DNA of 64,000 nucleotides, from contig NZ_LGLV01000011.1 in NCBI RefSeq assembly GCF_001687365.1, forward strand, positions 1 to 64,000, in the 5' to 3' direction. The DNA is from Pararhizobium polonicum. GTDB taxonomy: Bacteria; Pseudomonadota; Alphaproteobacteria; Rhizobiales; Rhizobiaceae. The translations under genes and the position numbers were made by a program. This document shows positions 47,607 through 57,513 of this stretch, piece by piece (within the stretch, counting starts at the first letter, position 1; each line of letters opens with the position of its first letter). The notes under the pieces are model-generated. The model was not told the DNA's origin. It saw only the letters and a program-made list of their open reading frames with translations, and made no database searches.

Positions 47607-49186
47607 TGGCCGCTTTGCGCTCCGCCTTTTCGCATTCTGCCCTGGGATTGCTGTCGTGCCTTGCTTTTCTGGGCGCGCAACCGCTGGCGGCAAGGGCCGA
47701 GGATAAGGCCCTGCTGATCGGCATCGGAACTTATGCAAATCTGCCGGAAGACATGTTCCTGCATGGGCCGAAGAACGATGTGAAGGCCATTCAGCAGCTT
47801 TTGACGGGAACGCTGTCCTTCAAACCGGAGGAGATCCGGGTTTTGACCGACGAGCAGGCGACGCGGCAGGCAATTCTGTCGTCGATGGAAGAATGGCTGA
47901 TTGCCGCAACCGTACCGGGCGACCGCGTCTACCTTTATTTCTCCGGGCACGGTCTCCAGGTCAAGGATCTCAGTGGCGATGAGGAGGACGGAATGGACGA
48001 AGCCATTTCGACCTACGACATCAAGGCGGGTGATACGGATTGGACGAATGTGATCCTTGACGACGAGATCGAGGCGGTGCTGGAAAAACTGAAGGGCAGG
48101 GCCGTGACGCTGGTGATCGATGCCTGCCACTCCGGCACGATTTCGCGATCATTGTCACCGCAAGCGGCGTCCGGTCAGAAAGGCGCGCGTTATCTGCCGC
48201 GTCCCTTCGCCCAGGATTCCAGGCAGAACGTGACCAGAGGCCTTCGCATCGATCTGGGCGTCATCGACAAACCGGCCAGGTTGACCGCCGGCGGTGTCAC
48301 GGCCTGGAGTGCGGCAGCCCCCTATCAGGTCGCGTGGGACGATGTGCGGCAACCGGTCGAGGAGCGTCATGGGGTTTTCACGTCAGCTTATATAGCCGGC
48401 TACAAACCGGCGGAAGCCGACGCCAACGGCAATGGTCTGGTGAGCAATGCCGAGCTTTTCGAATATGTGACGAAGAAGTCGAAGGAATATTGCGCAGCCC
48501 AGGAGAATTGCGACGATCTCGATCCGCAGCTGGAAACCGTGCCCGATGCGCTCGGCACCAGTGTCGCCAAACCCGAACCGTACACGGCGGAGCAAACGGC
48601 GGCGGATCAGCCCCAGAATAAACCGGAGAACAAGCCGGAGCCCGTCTACCAGCAGGCGAAAACCGAGGCCGGCACCGCGCCCGCCTATGTTGACGCAAAT
48701 CCCATTGACGCCATCGGCGATATTGTCGGCAAGGCGGATACCGGCGATGTGACGGTTTCGCTCGATACCGGCCCGATGCTGAAGAAGGGGCAGTCCTTCA
48801 AGATCTCCGTCACCAGCCGGTATGACGGCAATCTCGTCCTTCTGGATGTAAACGGCGAGGGCATCGCAACGCAGATTTTCCCCAACGACATGGCGAAAAA
48901 GATCACACCGCTTTCAGCGGGATCGACATTGACCATACCGGATGACTATTATGGCTTCGATTTCGAGGCTGACGGCAGCGGTGAGAACATGCTGGTGGCG
49001 ATCGTCGTCAGCGATGCGGTGGACCTGAAGGACGTTGCGCCTTCAGCGCAAGGCCTGAGCGCCGCGCTCGATGCCCGCCAGAGCCTCAGTGCGATCGTTG
49101 CCAGGCTTCAGAAAACCTGGACCGGCGATACCGAAAACCGCGGCGTGCGCTGGTCGCTGGGAACGCTGAAATACACCATCGAGTGA
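47606..49186 (+). CDS. Exported caspase-like protease with EF-hand loop and DUF4384 domain, copy 2
   Basis: A 526-residue protein with the same order of parts as its neighbour: signal peptide (about 1-31, ending AARAE), caspase domain with His115 in YFSGHGLQ and Cys174 in DACHSGT, EF-hand-like loop DANGNGLVSNAE at 272-283, a Pro/Glu/Lys-rich linker near 330-360, and a DUF4384 domain near 390-470 (LKKGQSFKISVTSRYDGNLVLLDVN is split over its first strands). Beyond the motifs the two proteases diverge, so they are an old duplication or separate family members. The start ATG shares its A with the stop of copy 1. A strong terminator follows the gene, ending the cluster. Confidence 0.85.
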   Translation: MAALRSAFSHSALGLLSCLAFLGAQPLAARAEDKALLIGIGTYANLPEDMFLHGPKNDVKAIQQLLTGTLSFKPEEIRVLTDEQATRQAILSSMEEWLIAATVPGDRVYLYFSGHGLQVKDLSGDEEDGMDEAISTYDIKAGDTDWTNVILDDEIEAVLEKLKGRAVTLVIDACHSGTISRSLSPQAASGQKGARYLPRPFAQDSRQNVTRGLRIDLGVIDKPARLTAGGVTAWSAAAPYQVAWDDVRQPVEERHGVFTSAYIAGYKPAEADANGNGLVSNAELFEYVTKKSKEYCAAQENCDDLDPQLETVPDALGTSVAKPEPYTAEQTAADQPQNKPENKPEPVYQQAKTEAGTAPAYVDANPIDAIGDIVGKADTGDVTVSLDTGPMLKKGQSFKISVTSRYDGNLVLLDVNGEGIATQIFPNDMAKKITPLSAGSTLTIPDDYYGFDFEADGSGENMLVAIVVSDAVDLKDVAPSAQGLSAALDARQSLSAIVARLQKTWTGDTENRGVRWSLGTLKYTIE

Positions 49187-49198
49187 TATCCCAATGAG

Positions 49199-49232
49199 AA
49201 AGGCCCGCGACAACGAACGGTCGCGGGCCTTT
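49199..49232. terminator. Bidirectional terminator between the caspase cluster and aap operon
   Basis: AAAGGCCCGCGAC (49199-49211) and GTCGCGGGCCTTT (49220-49232) form a perfect 13-bp stem over an 8-nt loop, with A- and T-rich ends. It serves the convergent ends of the second caspase gene and aapP. Confidence 0.9.
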
Positions 49233-49261
49233 CTGGTGTAATGACGATGGCCTTCGTGCCC

Positions 49262-50038
<777 letters not shown>

Positions 50039-50057
50039 GGTATTTCCCCTTGAATTG

Positions 50058-51215
50058 TTATCGTTTGTGACCTTTGTCGAGCTTTCGTTCCATGAACCCT
50101 GAATAGCGCGACATGCCGAAGCAGAAAAGCCAGAAAGTGAATCCGGCAAAGACGAGGCCGGACAGCGGCGTCACCGGTGATGCCCAGTTGGCGTCCGAGA
50201 AGTTCTGGCGAACGATGCCGAGCAGATCGAACATGCCGATGATCGATACCAGCGAGGTATCCTTGAACAGGCCGATGAAGGTGTTGACGATACCCGGGAT
50301 CACCAGTTTCAGCGCCTGCGGCAGAATGATCAGCCGCATCTTCTGCCAATAGCTCAGGCCCAGCGAATCGGCGCCTTCCCCCTGTCCCTTCGGAATGGCC
50401 TGCAGGCCGCCGCGTACCACTTCGGCCATATAGGCGGAAGCAAAGAACGACACCCCGATCAACGCACGCAGGAACTTGTCGACCGTCATGCCCTGCGGCA
50501 GGAACAGGGGCAGCATGACGCTGGCCATGAACAGCACCGTGATCAGCGGAATGCCGCGGACGATCTCGATGAAGATGGTGGAGATCATCCGGATGACCGG
50601 CATCTTCGATTGCCGCCCGAGCGCCAGGACGATGCCGAACGGCAGTGACACGGCAATCCCCACGAAGGAGAGGATGAGCGTGACCATCAGGCCGCCCCAG
50701 AGCGGGGTTTCCACATAGGGAAGGCCCAGGACGCCGCCGATCAGGATGAAGAACGACAGGATAGGCAGCACGCCGAAAAGCAGGATGGCATTCAGGCCCT
50801 TGTACGGGACCTTCGGAATGAGAATCGGCACCAGCAGCGCAACGAACAGAGCGCCAACCAGCATCGGACGCCAGCGTTCGTCGATCGGATAGCGTCCGAA
50901 CAGGAAGACGTCGAATTTTGCGCTGACGAAGGCCCAGCATGCGCCGCTCCAGCCTTCCGGCTGCGAGCCGCCCTGAGCGGCCGTCGCACAAACGCCGCGC
51001 CCCCCGCCTGTCCAGGACGCGTCGATGAACAGCCATTTGATCATCGGCGGCAGAAGCCAGGCGAGAAGCAGGATGGCGAGGATCGTCAGCACCGCATCTT
51101 TCGGCGTCGCCAGGAGGTTCTTGCGAATCCAGGCGATATAGCCCTTCTCCAGCACCGGCGGTGCCGATTGGGTGAGCATGCTGGTGCGAACGAAATTGGT
51201 CTGATGTGTGTTCAT
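50058..51215 (-). CDS. aapM: General L-amino acid ABC transporter permease
   Basis: A 385-residue inner-membrane permease with about eight hydrophobic segments. The N-terminal extension is longer than in simple His/Gln permeases, as in known AapM. The C-terminal half carries the permease signature around [19 protein letters not shown], which contacts AapP. With AapQ it forms the channel that takes up a wide range of L-amino acids in rhizobia and can also export them. It starts 4 nt after the aapQ stop. Confidence 0.94.
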   Translation of the reverse strand: MNTHQTNFVRTSMLTQSAPPVLEKGYIAWIRKNLLATPKDAVLTILAILLLAWLLPPMIKWLFIDASWTGGGRGVCATAAQGGSQPEGWSGACWAFVSAKFDVFLFGRYPIDERWRPMLVGALFVALLVPILIPKVPYKGLNAILLFGVLPILSFFILIGGVLGLPYVETPLWGGLMVTLILSFVGIAVSLPFGIVLALGRQSKMPVIRMISTIFIEIVRGIPLITVLFMASVMLPLFLPQGMTVDKFLRALIGVSFFASAYMAEVVRGGLQAIPKGQGEGADSLGLSYWQKMRLIILPQALKLVIPGIVNTFIGLFKDTSLVSIIGMFDLLGIVRQNFSDANWASPVTPLSGLVFAGFTFWLFCFGMSRYSGFMERKLDKGHKR

Positions 51216-51219
51216 GATC

Positions 51220-52413
51220 TTATCTCTCCACCAGTGCCATCTTGGCGTTGAACCAGTTCATGAACAGCGATGTCGACAGGCTGAGCGTCAGATAGACGAT
51301 GATCCAGATGCTGACGATTTCGACGGCCTGACCGGTCTGGTTGAGGATCGTGCCGCCGACGGCGACCAGATCGGCATAACCGATGGCGATGGCCAGCGAC
51401 GAGTTCTTCGTCAGGTTGAGGTACTGGCTGGTCAGCGGCGGAATGATGATCCGCATCGCCTGCGGTACGACGACCAGGCGGGTGGTCAGGCCCGGCCGCA
51501 CACCGAGCGCATGCGCCGCCTCCGACTGGCCATGGCTGACGCCGCGAATACCGGCGCGCACGATTTCGGCGATGAACGCGGCCGTGTAGAATGACAGGGC
51601 CAGGAACAGCGACAGGAATTCCGGACCGACGACCGATCCGCCCGTCAGGTTGAACTTGCCGGCAATCGGAACATCGAAAGAGATCGGCGTGCCGGTGGCG
51701 ATCAAGGTCAGAAGCGGTAGGCCGATGACCAGTCCCAGCACCGTCCACAGCACCGGCAGGCGCTTGCCGGTCTCCATCTGCAACTTGCTCGCATAGCGCG
51801 CGAAGAAAATGCTCGCGATTACGGCAATGACCAGGGCATAGAACGTGAACTGCGCGCCGCTTTCGAAAACGGGCTTGGGGAAGGCCAGGCCGCGATTGTT
51901 GATATACATGTCCAGCGGCAGCGCCAGCGATTCCCGGGGCTGCGGCAGCACGGCGAGAACGCCCGAATACCAGAAGAAGATGACGAGCAGCGGCGGAATG
52001 TTGCGGAAAACTTCGACATAGACCATCGACAGCTTGGCGATCAGCCAGTTCTTCGACAGCCGGCCGATGCCGACCAGAAAGCCGATGATCGTCGCGGTGA
52101 TGATACCGGTGACGGCGACAAGGATGGTGTTGAAAAAGCCGACGACGAGCGCGCGGCCGTAGGTCGAATCGCTGGAAAACGCGATCAGCGACTGGCCGAC
52201 GTCAAAGCCGGCGCGCCCGTTCAGGAAGCCGTAGCCGGAAGCGATGTTGGCGCGCTTGAGATTTTCGATGGTGTTCGTGGTCACCCAGTAGATGAACGCG
52301 GCGAGCAAAAGCAGCGTTACGGCCTGGTAGATGATACCGCGGACCTTGGGGTCGTTCAGAATTGAGCCGGTCGGCTTGTCCTTGCCGGGCGGAATCGTGG
52401 CGTCAATTGTCAT
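51220..52413 (-). CDS. aapQ: General L-amino acid ABC transporter permease
   Basis: A 397-residue partner permease of AapM. It has a hydrophobic segment near residues 30-47, others between 95 and 345, and the coupling loop with [20 protein letters not shown] near residue 300. A large insert between the early helices is typical of AapQ. It follows aapJ by 117 bp, a gap that contains a stable UUCG hairpin, so its expression is probably lower than that of aapJ. Confidence 0.94.
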   Translation of the reverse strand: MTIDATIPPGKDKPTGSILNDPKVRGIIYQAVTLLLLAAFIYWVTTNTIENLKRANIASGYGFLNGRAGFDVGQSLIAFSSDSTYGRALVVGFFNTILVAVTGIITATIIGFLVGIGRLSKNWLIAKLSMVYVEVFRNIPPLLVIFFWYSGVLAVLPQPRESLALPLDMYINNRGLAFPKPVFESGAQFTFYALVIAVIASIFFARYASKLQMETGKRLPVLWTVLGLVIGLPLLTLIATGTPISFDVPIAGKFNLTGGSVVGPEFLSLFLALSFYTAAFIAEIVRAGIRGVSHGQSEAAHALGVRPGLTTRLVVVPQAMRIIIPPLTSQYLNLTKNSSLAIAIGYADLVAVGGTILNQTGQAVEIVSIWIIVYLTLSLSTSLFMNWFNAKMALVER

Positions 52414-52492
52414 TCAGAGCCTCTTATCCCCTGTTCGCCCTGTTTCGAGCGTTTCTTATTTTTAAGCGGGTGTTTTTTATTTTTAGGAGAGA

Positions 52493-52514
52493 GAAAGCGG
52501 CCGAAGCCGCTTTC
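52493..52514 (-). promoter_or_regulatory. UUCG hairpin between aapJ and aapQ
   Basis: On the minus strand GAAAGCGGC and GCCGCTTTC form a 9-bp stem closed by a TTCG tetraloop. It lies 16 nt after the aapJ stop. Such hairpins protect the 3' end of binding-protein mRNA and partly terminate transcription, giving more binding protein than permease. No clean T run follows, so partial read-through is expected. Confidence 0.65.
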
Positions 52515-52530
52515 CCGTTGTCAAATGGTC

Positions 52531-53556
52531 TTAGCGAACCGGCGGCGCATACTGGATGCCGCCCTTGCTCCAAAGCGCATTCAGGCCGCGTTCGATCTTC
52601 AACGGGCTGCCTGCACCGATGTTGCGGTCGAAGACTTCGCCGTAGTTGCCCACGGCCTTGATGATCTTCACGGCCCAATCGTTTTCGAGACCGAGATCGG
52701 TACCGATCTTGGTATCGGCTTCGACACCGAGGAAGCGCTGAATGTCCGGGTTCGTGGACTTCTTCATTTCCTCGACGTTTGCCTGGGTGATGCCGAAGTC
52801 TTCAGCGCCGACGAGCGCGTAATGCACCCACGAAACGATGTCAAACCACTGGTCATCGCCCTGGCGAACGGCGAGGCCAAGCGGCTCCTTGGAAATGATC
52901 TCCGGCAGGATGATGTGATCGTCCGGTGCTGCCAGCGTCAGGCGCAGCGAATAGAGGCCGGACTGGTCGGTCGTGTAGACGTCGCAACGGCCTGCGTCGT
53001 AGGCGGCGTTCACTTCTTCGAGCTTTTCGAACACGACCGGATTGTACTGAAGGTTGTTGGCCTTGAAATAGTCGGCAAGGTTCAGTTCGGTCGTCGTGCC
53101 GGTCTGGACGCAGACCGCGGCGCCGGACAGTTCGAGAGCCGACTTCACATTCAACGACTTGCGGACCATGAAGCCCTGGCCGTCATAGTAGTTGACGGCG
53201 CGGAAGTTGAAGCCGAGCGCGGTGTCGCGGTTGATCGTCCAGGTCGTGTTACGGGCCAGTACGTCCACTTCGCCGGACTGCAGCGCCGGGAAACGGTCCT
53301 TGGCAGAAGTCGGGGTATATTTCACCTTGGTTGCGTCGCCGAAAATGGCGGCGGCAATGGCCTTGCAGTAATCGACGTCGAAACCGCTCCAGTTGCCGGA
53401 TGCGTCAGGAGAAGCAAAACCGGTCAGGCCGGTGTTGACGCCGCATTGCAGGAAGCCCTTTGCCTTCACGTCGCCAAGTGTCGTCGCGGACGCAGCCTGG
53501 GTGCCAATCCCCATGACGGCAGCGCCGATAAGCGCTGTCAGAATTCTTTTTGCCAT
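52531..53556 (-). CDS. aapJ: General L-amino acid ABC transporter, periplasmic binding protein
   Basis: A 341-residue binding protein. A signal peptide (AVMGIGTQAASA, cleavage near residue 24) precedes a two-lobed domain beginning TTLGDVKAKGFLQCGVN, with the family blocks GFASPDASGNWSGFDVDYCKAIAAAIF and LARNTTWTINRDTALG. It catches L-amino acids for AapQMP. It is the first gene of the operon, preceded by a 355-bp gap shared with the divergent beta-lyase-like gene. In rhizobia the operon responds to nitrogen through NtrC, and ntrBC lies in this same window. Confidence 0.96.
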   Translation of the reverse strand: MAKRILTALIGAAVMGIGTQAASATTLGDVKAKGFLQCGVNTGLTGFASPDASGNWSGFDVDYCKAIAAAIFGDATKVKYTPTSAKDRFPALQSGEVDVLARNTTWTINRDTALGFNFRAVNYYDGQGFMVRKSLNVKSALELSGAAVCVQTGTTTELNLADYFKANNLQYNPVVFEKLEEVNAAYDAGRCDVYTTDQSGLYSLRLTLAAPDDHIILPEIISKEPLGLAVRQGDDQWFDIVSWVHYALVGAEDFGITQANVEEMKKSTNPDIQRFLGVEADTKIGTDLGLENDWAVKIIKAVGNYGEVFDRNIGAGSPLKIERGLNALWSKGGIQYAPPVR

Positions 53557-53911
53557 TTTTAGAACCTTTTTCTGTTGTCTTTGTTCTCGTCCCGCACCGC
53601 TGCCCTTAAGTTAAGCGCAAGCGCAAGGTGCGGCCCCCGCCACCCTCCTGGCGCGAGTACCGTCTATCTCATGCTCAAAACATCGCAGGGTCAAGACGCG
53701 TTGCCGATTTTCTGGGCCGCGCGACGAAAATCGTGGATTACGCCGTATGTTTGGGCAGTTTTGGGTCGTTTGGTGCAGTTTTTTGTCTAAAAAACCGCCA
53801 AAAATCGTATTTTTGCCATTTGTGCAGTACGCCGGCACGGAAGTCACTTGACCCTTTGGTCCCGCGCACGGAAAAGTGCGCGCACATGAAATTTCACAAG
53901 CGGGCCTTCCC
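53557..53911. promoter_or_regulatory. Divergent aapJ / beta-lyase regulatory region
   Basis: No gene is seen in this 355-bp stretch. It contains CCGCACC (53592-53598) with an inverted copy GGTGCGG (53627-53633) around AAGCGCAAGCGCAA direct repeats, close to the aapJ side. A minus-strand TTGACC near 53685-53695 with TGAGAT 17 nt further on is a possible weak aapJ promoter. A run of A/T tracts (53770-53820) precedes the plus-strand gene. I looked for a sigma-54 promoter and found none that fits well. Confidence 0.5.
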
Positions 53912-55102
53912 ATGAATGACAAGAATGACTTCCTCGCCGGCGCCGGCGTGAATACCCGGCTGTCGCATATCGGCAATTCGCCGTCCGACTTTCATGGCTT
54001 CGTCAATCCGCCTGTCGTGCATGCCTCCACGGTGCTGTTTCCCAATGCGAAAGCCATGGAAACCCGGGCGCAGAAGTATACCTATGGCACCCGCGGGACG
54101 CCAACCACCGATGCGTTGTGCGAGGCGATCGATGCGCTGGAAGGTTCGGCGGGGACCGTCCTCGTGCCGTCCGGGCTGGCGGCCGTCACGGTGCCGTTCC
54201 TGGCGTTCCTGTCGGCGGGCGATCATGCACTGATCGTCGATTCGGTCTATTTCCCGACGCGGCATTTCTGCGACACCATGTTGAAGAGGCTCGGTGTCAG
54301 CGTCGATTACTACGATCCGATGATCGGTGCCGGCATCGAAAGCCTGATCAAGCCGAATACCAGGCTCGTGCATACCGAAGCGCCGGGTTCCAACACCTTC
54401 GAGATGCAGGATATCAGTGCGATTTCCGCTGTCGCGCATCGTCACGGATGTGTGGTGACGATGGACAATACCTGGGCGACGCCGCTCTACTTCAAGCCGC
54501 TGGATCATGGCGTCGACGTGTCGATCCATGCCGCGACCAAATATCCCTCCGGTCATTCCGATATTCTGATGGGCACCGTCTCCGCCAATGCGGCCCATTG
54601 GGAGCAATTGCTGGAAGCCCATGGTGCCCTTGGCCTGTGCGGTTCACCCGATGACAGCTACCAGATCCTGCGTGGCCTGCGCACTATGGGGATCCGCCTC
54701 GAGCGCCACCAGGAAAGCACGCTTAACATCGCCCGGTGGCTGGAGGAGCGCGAGGATGTTGCACGCGTCCTGCATCCGGCTTTGCCGAGCTTTCCGGGCC
54801 ACGATCTCTGGAAGCGCGACTTCACCGGCTCCAGCGGCATTTTCTCGTTCGTCCTGAAAGTCGACAGCCAGGAGCAGTTCAAGGCCAAGGCGCATGCCTT
54901 CCTCGATGCCCTGTCAATCTTCGGGCTTGGCTGGTCCTGGGGCGGTTTCGAAAGCCTCGCCGTTCACGCTGGCCTCTCCGATCGCCGGGTCAGCAAAGCA
55001 CCAAGCGAAGGTCCGGTCATCCGGCTGCAGATCGGGCTGGAGGACGTGGCCGATCTCCGCAGGGATATCGAAGCCGGTTTTGCGGCGGCAAAAGCGCTCT
55101 GA
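53912..55102 (+). CDS. metC: Cystathionine beta-lyase-type PLP enzyme
   Basis: A 396-residue Cys/Met-metabolism enzyme of PLP fold type I. The cofactor lysine is Lys210 in IHAATKYPSGHSD. Upstream are FVNPPVVHASTVLFP, TYGTRGTPTTDALCEAI and GTVLVPSGLAAVT, as in cystathionine beta-lyases. It converts cystathionine to homocysteine, or may act as a cysteine desulfhydrase. The frame begins at 53876, but ATG 53912 gives the standard start. It is divergent from aapJ and not in an operon with the next gene. The symbol is assigned by similarity. Confidence 0.88.
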   Translation: MNDKNDFLAGAGVNTRLSHIGNSPSDFHGFVNPPVVHASTVLFPNAKAMETRAQKYTYGTRGTPTTDALCEAIDALEGSAGTVLVPSGLAAVTVPFLAFLSAGDHALIVDSVYFPTRHFCDTMLKRLGVSVDYYDPMIGAGIESLIKPNTRLVHTEAPGSNTFEMQDISAISAVAHRHGCVVTMDNTWATPLYFKPLDHGVDVSIHAATKYPSGHSDILMGTVSANAAHWEQLLEAHGALGLCGSPDDSYQILRGLRTMGIRLERHQESTLNIARWLEEREDVARVLHPALPSFPGHDLWKRDFTGSSGIFSFVLKVDSQEQFKAKAHAFLDALSIFGLGWSWGGFESLAVHAGLSDRRVSKAPSEGPVIRLQIGLEDVADLRRDIEAGFAAAKAL

Positions 55103-55245
55103 CGTTCGGGGGGCGATTCATCTGGAGGGCGAATGACAGCCAAAGGCTACTCCGCTGGTCCAGTTGAACCCTCGTGGATTTGAGGCAGGCAGGCCGATGT
55201 TGTCCAGAACCGTATACTTTAACTGGGACCATTTGACGGGTTCAC

Positions 55246-55860
55246 ATGACCAGCGATGACATTATTTCAGTGACGTATAAGCCGGATCCGAGCCACATCT
55301 CCGACTATGTACTCGGATATCAGCACCAAGCTTATGAAAATTACCGTATGATTTTCGGCAACCCTTGGGCGCGCTATTTTGCCCGGGTTAGAACAAATCT
55401 ATCGCTGCTCTCGGCATTGGCTGTTGCCGTCATTTATTCGATAACTTTGCCGTGGTTTCCCGGCGTCTGGCCTATTGTCGGTTATTGGGTTTTTGCACCT
55501 GCGCCGTTTGCGGCCCTGGCTGTCTGGTGCATTCTTTGGCACGGCGCGAGACGTTCGAGGAGGTCGTATCACGAGGCTTTCGCGCGCTGGAATATCGAAC
55601 ACGAGCGAATGTACTCGCCTCACTATCAGATTGAGATCGGTCCACAGGGCTATAAGCAGGTCACGAGACTTGATACGGTACAGCTCAGCTGGGCGCGTTA
55701 TCATCTTGCGGTCTTGCAGCCGGACAGTCTGGTGCTGGTTTTCCATGGAACGGTCGCTGTTATTCCAGTCAGCGCCTTGCCCTTTGCTCCAACGGATGTT
55801 GCTGAGAAAATCCATCGTTGGTCCATGGCCCAACAGCAGGAGATTATCCCTTTATCCTGA
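55246..55860 (+). CDS. YcxB-like membrane protein
   Basis: A 204-residue protein with two adjacent transmembrane segments at about residues 50-72 and 78-100, separated by a short loop. A C-terminal soluble domain (about 110-190) contains YQIEIGPQGYKQVTRLDTVQLSWARY and VVLVFHG-like strands of the YcxB type. The function of the family is unknown. Its base composition is visibly more AT-rich than its neighbours', which may mean later acquisition. It stands alone: 143 bp after metC and 60 bp from a convergent monooxygenase gene. Confidence 0.65.
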   Translation: MTSDDIISVTYKPDPSHISDYVLGYQHQAYENYRMIFGNPWARYFARVRTNLSLLSALAVAVIYSITLPWFPGVWPIVGYWVFAPAPFAALAVWCILWHGARRSRRSYHEAFARWNIEHERMYSPHYQIEIGPQGYKQVTRLDTVQLSWARYHLAVLQPDSLVLVFHGTVAVIPVSALPFAPTDVAEKIHRWSMAQQQEIIPLS

Positions 55861-55920
55861 TGCTGCGCCTCAGATGGATGCGGGGACGGCTTAGGGTAAC
55901 ATTTCCCCGACAGGCCACCT

Positions 55921-57084
55921 TCAGTCGCGCGGCTCGTATCCATAGAGCCAGTCGAAATCGGCAGCCAGGCTTTCCGGTCGCCGCATCGATAGAACGAGAT
56001 CCCGCCCGAGCCGCACCGGACCACGGGCGTGATAGGCAAAACGGTTGAAGGCGCCGCGGGAACGCACACGGGCAATCCGGCTTTTCCGGTGATCAACAAA
56101 GGCTGAGAGCGACTGGCCGTTCGCCACGAAGGAGGCGAGTTCAAACGCATCCTCGATCGCCATGGCAGCGCCTTGGGCGGCAAACGGCATCATCGCATGC
56201 GCCGCGTCGCCGATCAGGATGGCTTCTTCGCCCCGGTGCCAGGCACCGTCGCCGACCTCGTACAGTGGCCAGATTGTCGGCGCGGATGCCTGTTTCAGCA
56301 TATGGGCAATCTGCGGATGCCAGCCGGAAAATGCAGCGGACAACAACCGCCGTCGCGATTCGTCCTCGGGCAGGGCGTGGTCCCAGGCGTCGCCGGGATT
56401 GCGCCCGCCGGTGATCGCAACCACGTTGAAACTGCCTGTTTTCACCAGGGGGTAGGCGACAAGATGGGAGCCGCCGCCCAGAAATGCCGCGACTTTCCGG
56501 CTTTCGAAAACAGCCGGAGCTGCGGCCTCACCGAGCGTCAAGCGCCAGGCGACATTGCCGGAAAACATCGCTTTTCCAGCGCCTTCCATCCGATCTCTGA
56601 TCCCGGACCAGACGCCGTCGGCGCCGACCACCAGGCGCGGCACAGTGCCGATAATTTGTGCGATGGAACCGGCGGCGGGATCGTCGATCTGCATGCCAAG
56701 ATGAAGACGGCACAGCGGATTGGCTTCCACGGCATCAAGCAGGGTTGTCTGAAGATCGGTCCTGCGCAGAACGCCATAGGGTGATGCCCAGTGATCCCGC
56801 GCGAACGGGCCTGATGGGACGGAGGCCAATGTTCGCAACGATGTTCCGTCGACGAGATCGATGACTTCCGGCTCGCTCCAGACTTTTTCAAGCTGCGGGA
56901 GCAGGCCGAGCCGCGCCAGTATCCGCGTGGCATTGGGGGACAGCTGTAACCCGGCGCCGGCCTCGCTGAGGGCGGACGTCCGTTCGAAGATCTCGCTGGG
57001 AATACCCTTGCGGGCAAAACAAAGAGCAGCCGTCAGTCCGGCAATGCCAGCTCCGACGATTGCGACGGGTTTGCCCCGGTTCAT
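55921..57084 (-). CDS. FAD-dependent aromatic-ring monooxygenase
   Basis: A 387-residue class A flavoprotein monooxygenase of the salicylate-hydroxylase type. The N-terminal dinucleotide fold is AIVGAGIAGLTAAL at residues 8-21. The VVGADGVWSG block is the DG motif for FAD and NADPH binding, and LIGDAAHAMMPFAAQGAAMAIEDA is the GD motif for the FAD ribityl chain. It uses NADPH and oxygen to hydroxylate an aromatic or enol substrate not identified here. It lies 18 nt after the small zinc-finger gene on the same strand, so the two may be cotranscribed. Confidence 0.9.
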   Translation of the reverse strand: MNRGKPVAIVGAGIAGLTAALCFARKGIPSEIFERTSALSEAGAGLQLSPNATRILARLGLLPQLEKVWSEPEVIDLVDGTSLRTLASVPSGPFARDHWASPYGVLRRTDLQTTLLDAVEANPLCRLHLGMQIDDPAAGSIAQIIGTVPRLVVGADGVWSGIRDRMEGAGKAMFSGNVAWRLTLGEAAAPAVFESRKVAAFLGGGSHLVAYPLVKTGSFNVVAITGGRNPGDAWDHALPEDESRRRLLSAAFSGWHPQIAHMLKQASAPTIWPLYEVGDGAWHRGEEAILIGDAAHAMMPFAAQGAAMAIEDAFELASFVANGQSLSAFVDHRKSRIARVRSRGAFNRFAYHARGPVRLGRDLVLSMRRPESLAADFDWLYGYEPRD

Positions 57085-57102
57085 GTCGGGAGCGTTTGCC
57101 GC

Positions 57103-57348
57103 TCAGGCCGCCTTCGCATTGAAAGTGCAGCCGTCCGGCACCGTCTGGTCCGCATGGAGCTTGGCGTTGTAACGGTACAGCGTCGAGCAGTAGGAACAGA
57201 CCTTTTCGATATCATCGCCCATGTCGATATAGATATGCGGATGGTCGTAAGGAACGGATGCGCCGGTGCACATGAATTCCTTGACGCCGATCTCGATCAC
57301 CGCGTGGCCGCCGTCGTTCTGGAAGTGAGGAATACCGTGCCCGGCCAT
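57103..57348 (-). CDS. CHCC zinc-finger domain protein
   Basis: An 81-residue protein of the zinc-finger CHCC family, related to the mitochondrial complex I subunit NDUFS6. The predicted ligands are Cys27, His36 or His38, Cys51 and Cys54, in the blocks FMCTGASVPYDHPHIYIDMG and VCSYCSTLYR. A much longer frame is open upstream, but ATG 57348 has GGAG 6 nt before it and starts the family domain. Alphaproteobacterial homologues associate with respiratory complex I. It lies directly upstream of the monooxygenase gene. Confidence 0.85.
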   Translation of the reverse strand: MAGHGIPHFQNDGGHAVIEIGVKEFMCTGASVPYDHPHIYIDMGDDIEKVCSYCSTLYRYNAKLHADQTVPDGCTFNAKAA

Positions 57349-57513
57349 GTCATGCTCCGTCGTCTGGAAGGATAGTCGAATTTGGCCGCACCATAGAAAG
57401 CTTTGCACAAAAAGTGTAGCGGCAAAGATGCCGCGGCCGTGCGTTTTTTGGTGTGCCGGGGTTTTCCCCATGCGGCCGCTGCCATAGGTTCGCTCAAAAA
57501 CAGGACACCTGCG

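Noticed and set aside
53557-53911. Possible sigma-54 promoter for aapJ
   Set aside because: GCAA/GGTGC sequences resemble parts of the -24/-12 consensus but are wrongly spaced on both strands.
55132-55182. Sixteen-codon frame with GGAGGG upstream, between metC and the YcxB-like gene
   Set aside because: The ribosome binding site is suggestive, but the peptide is too short and unremarkable to support.
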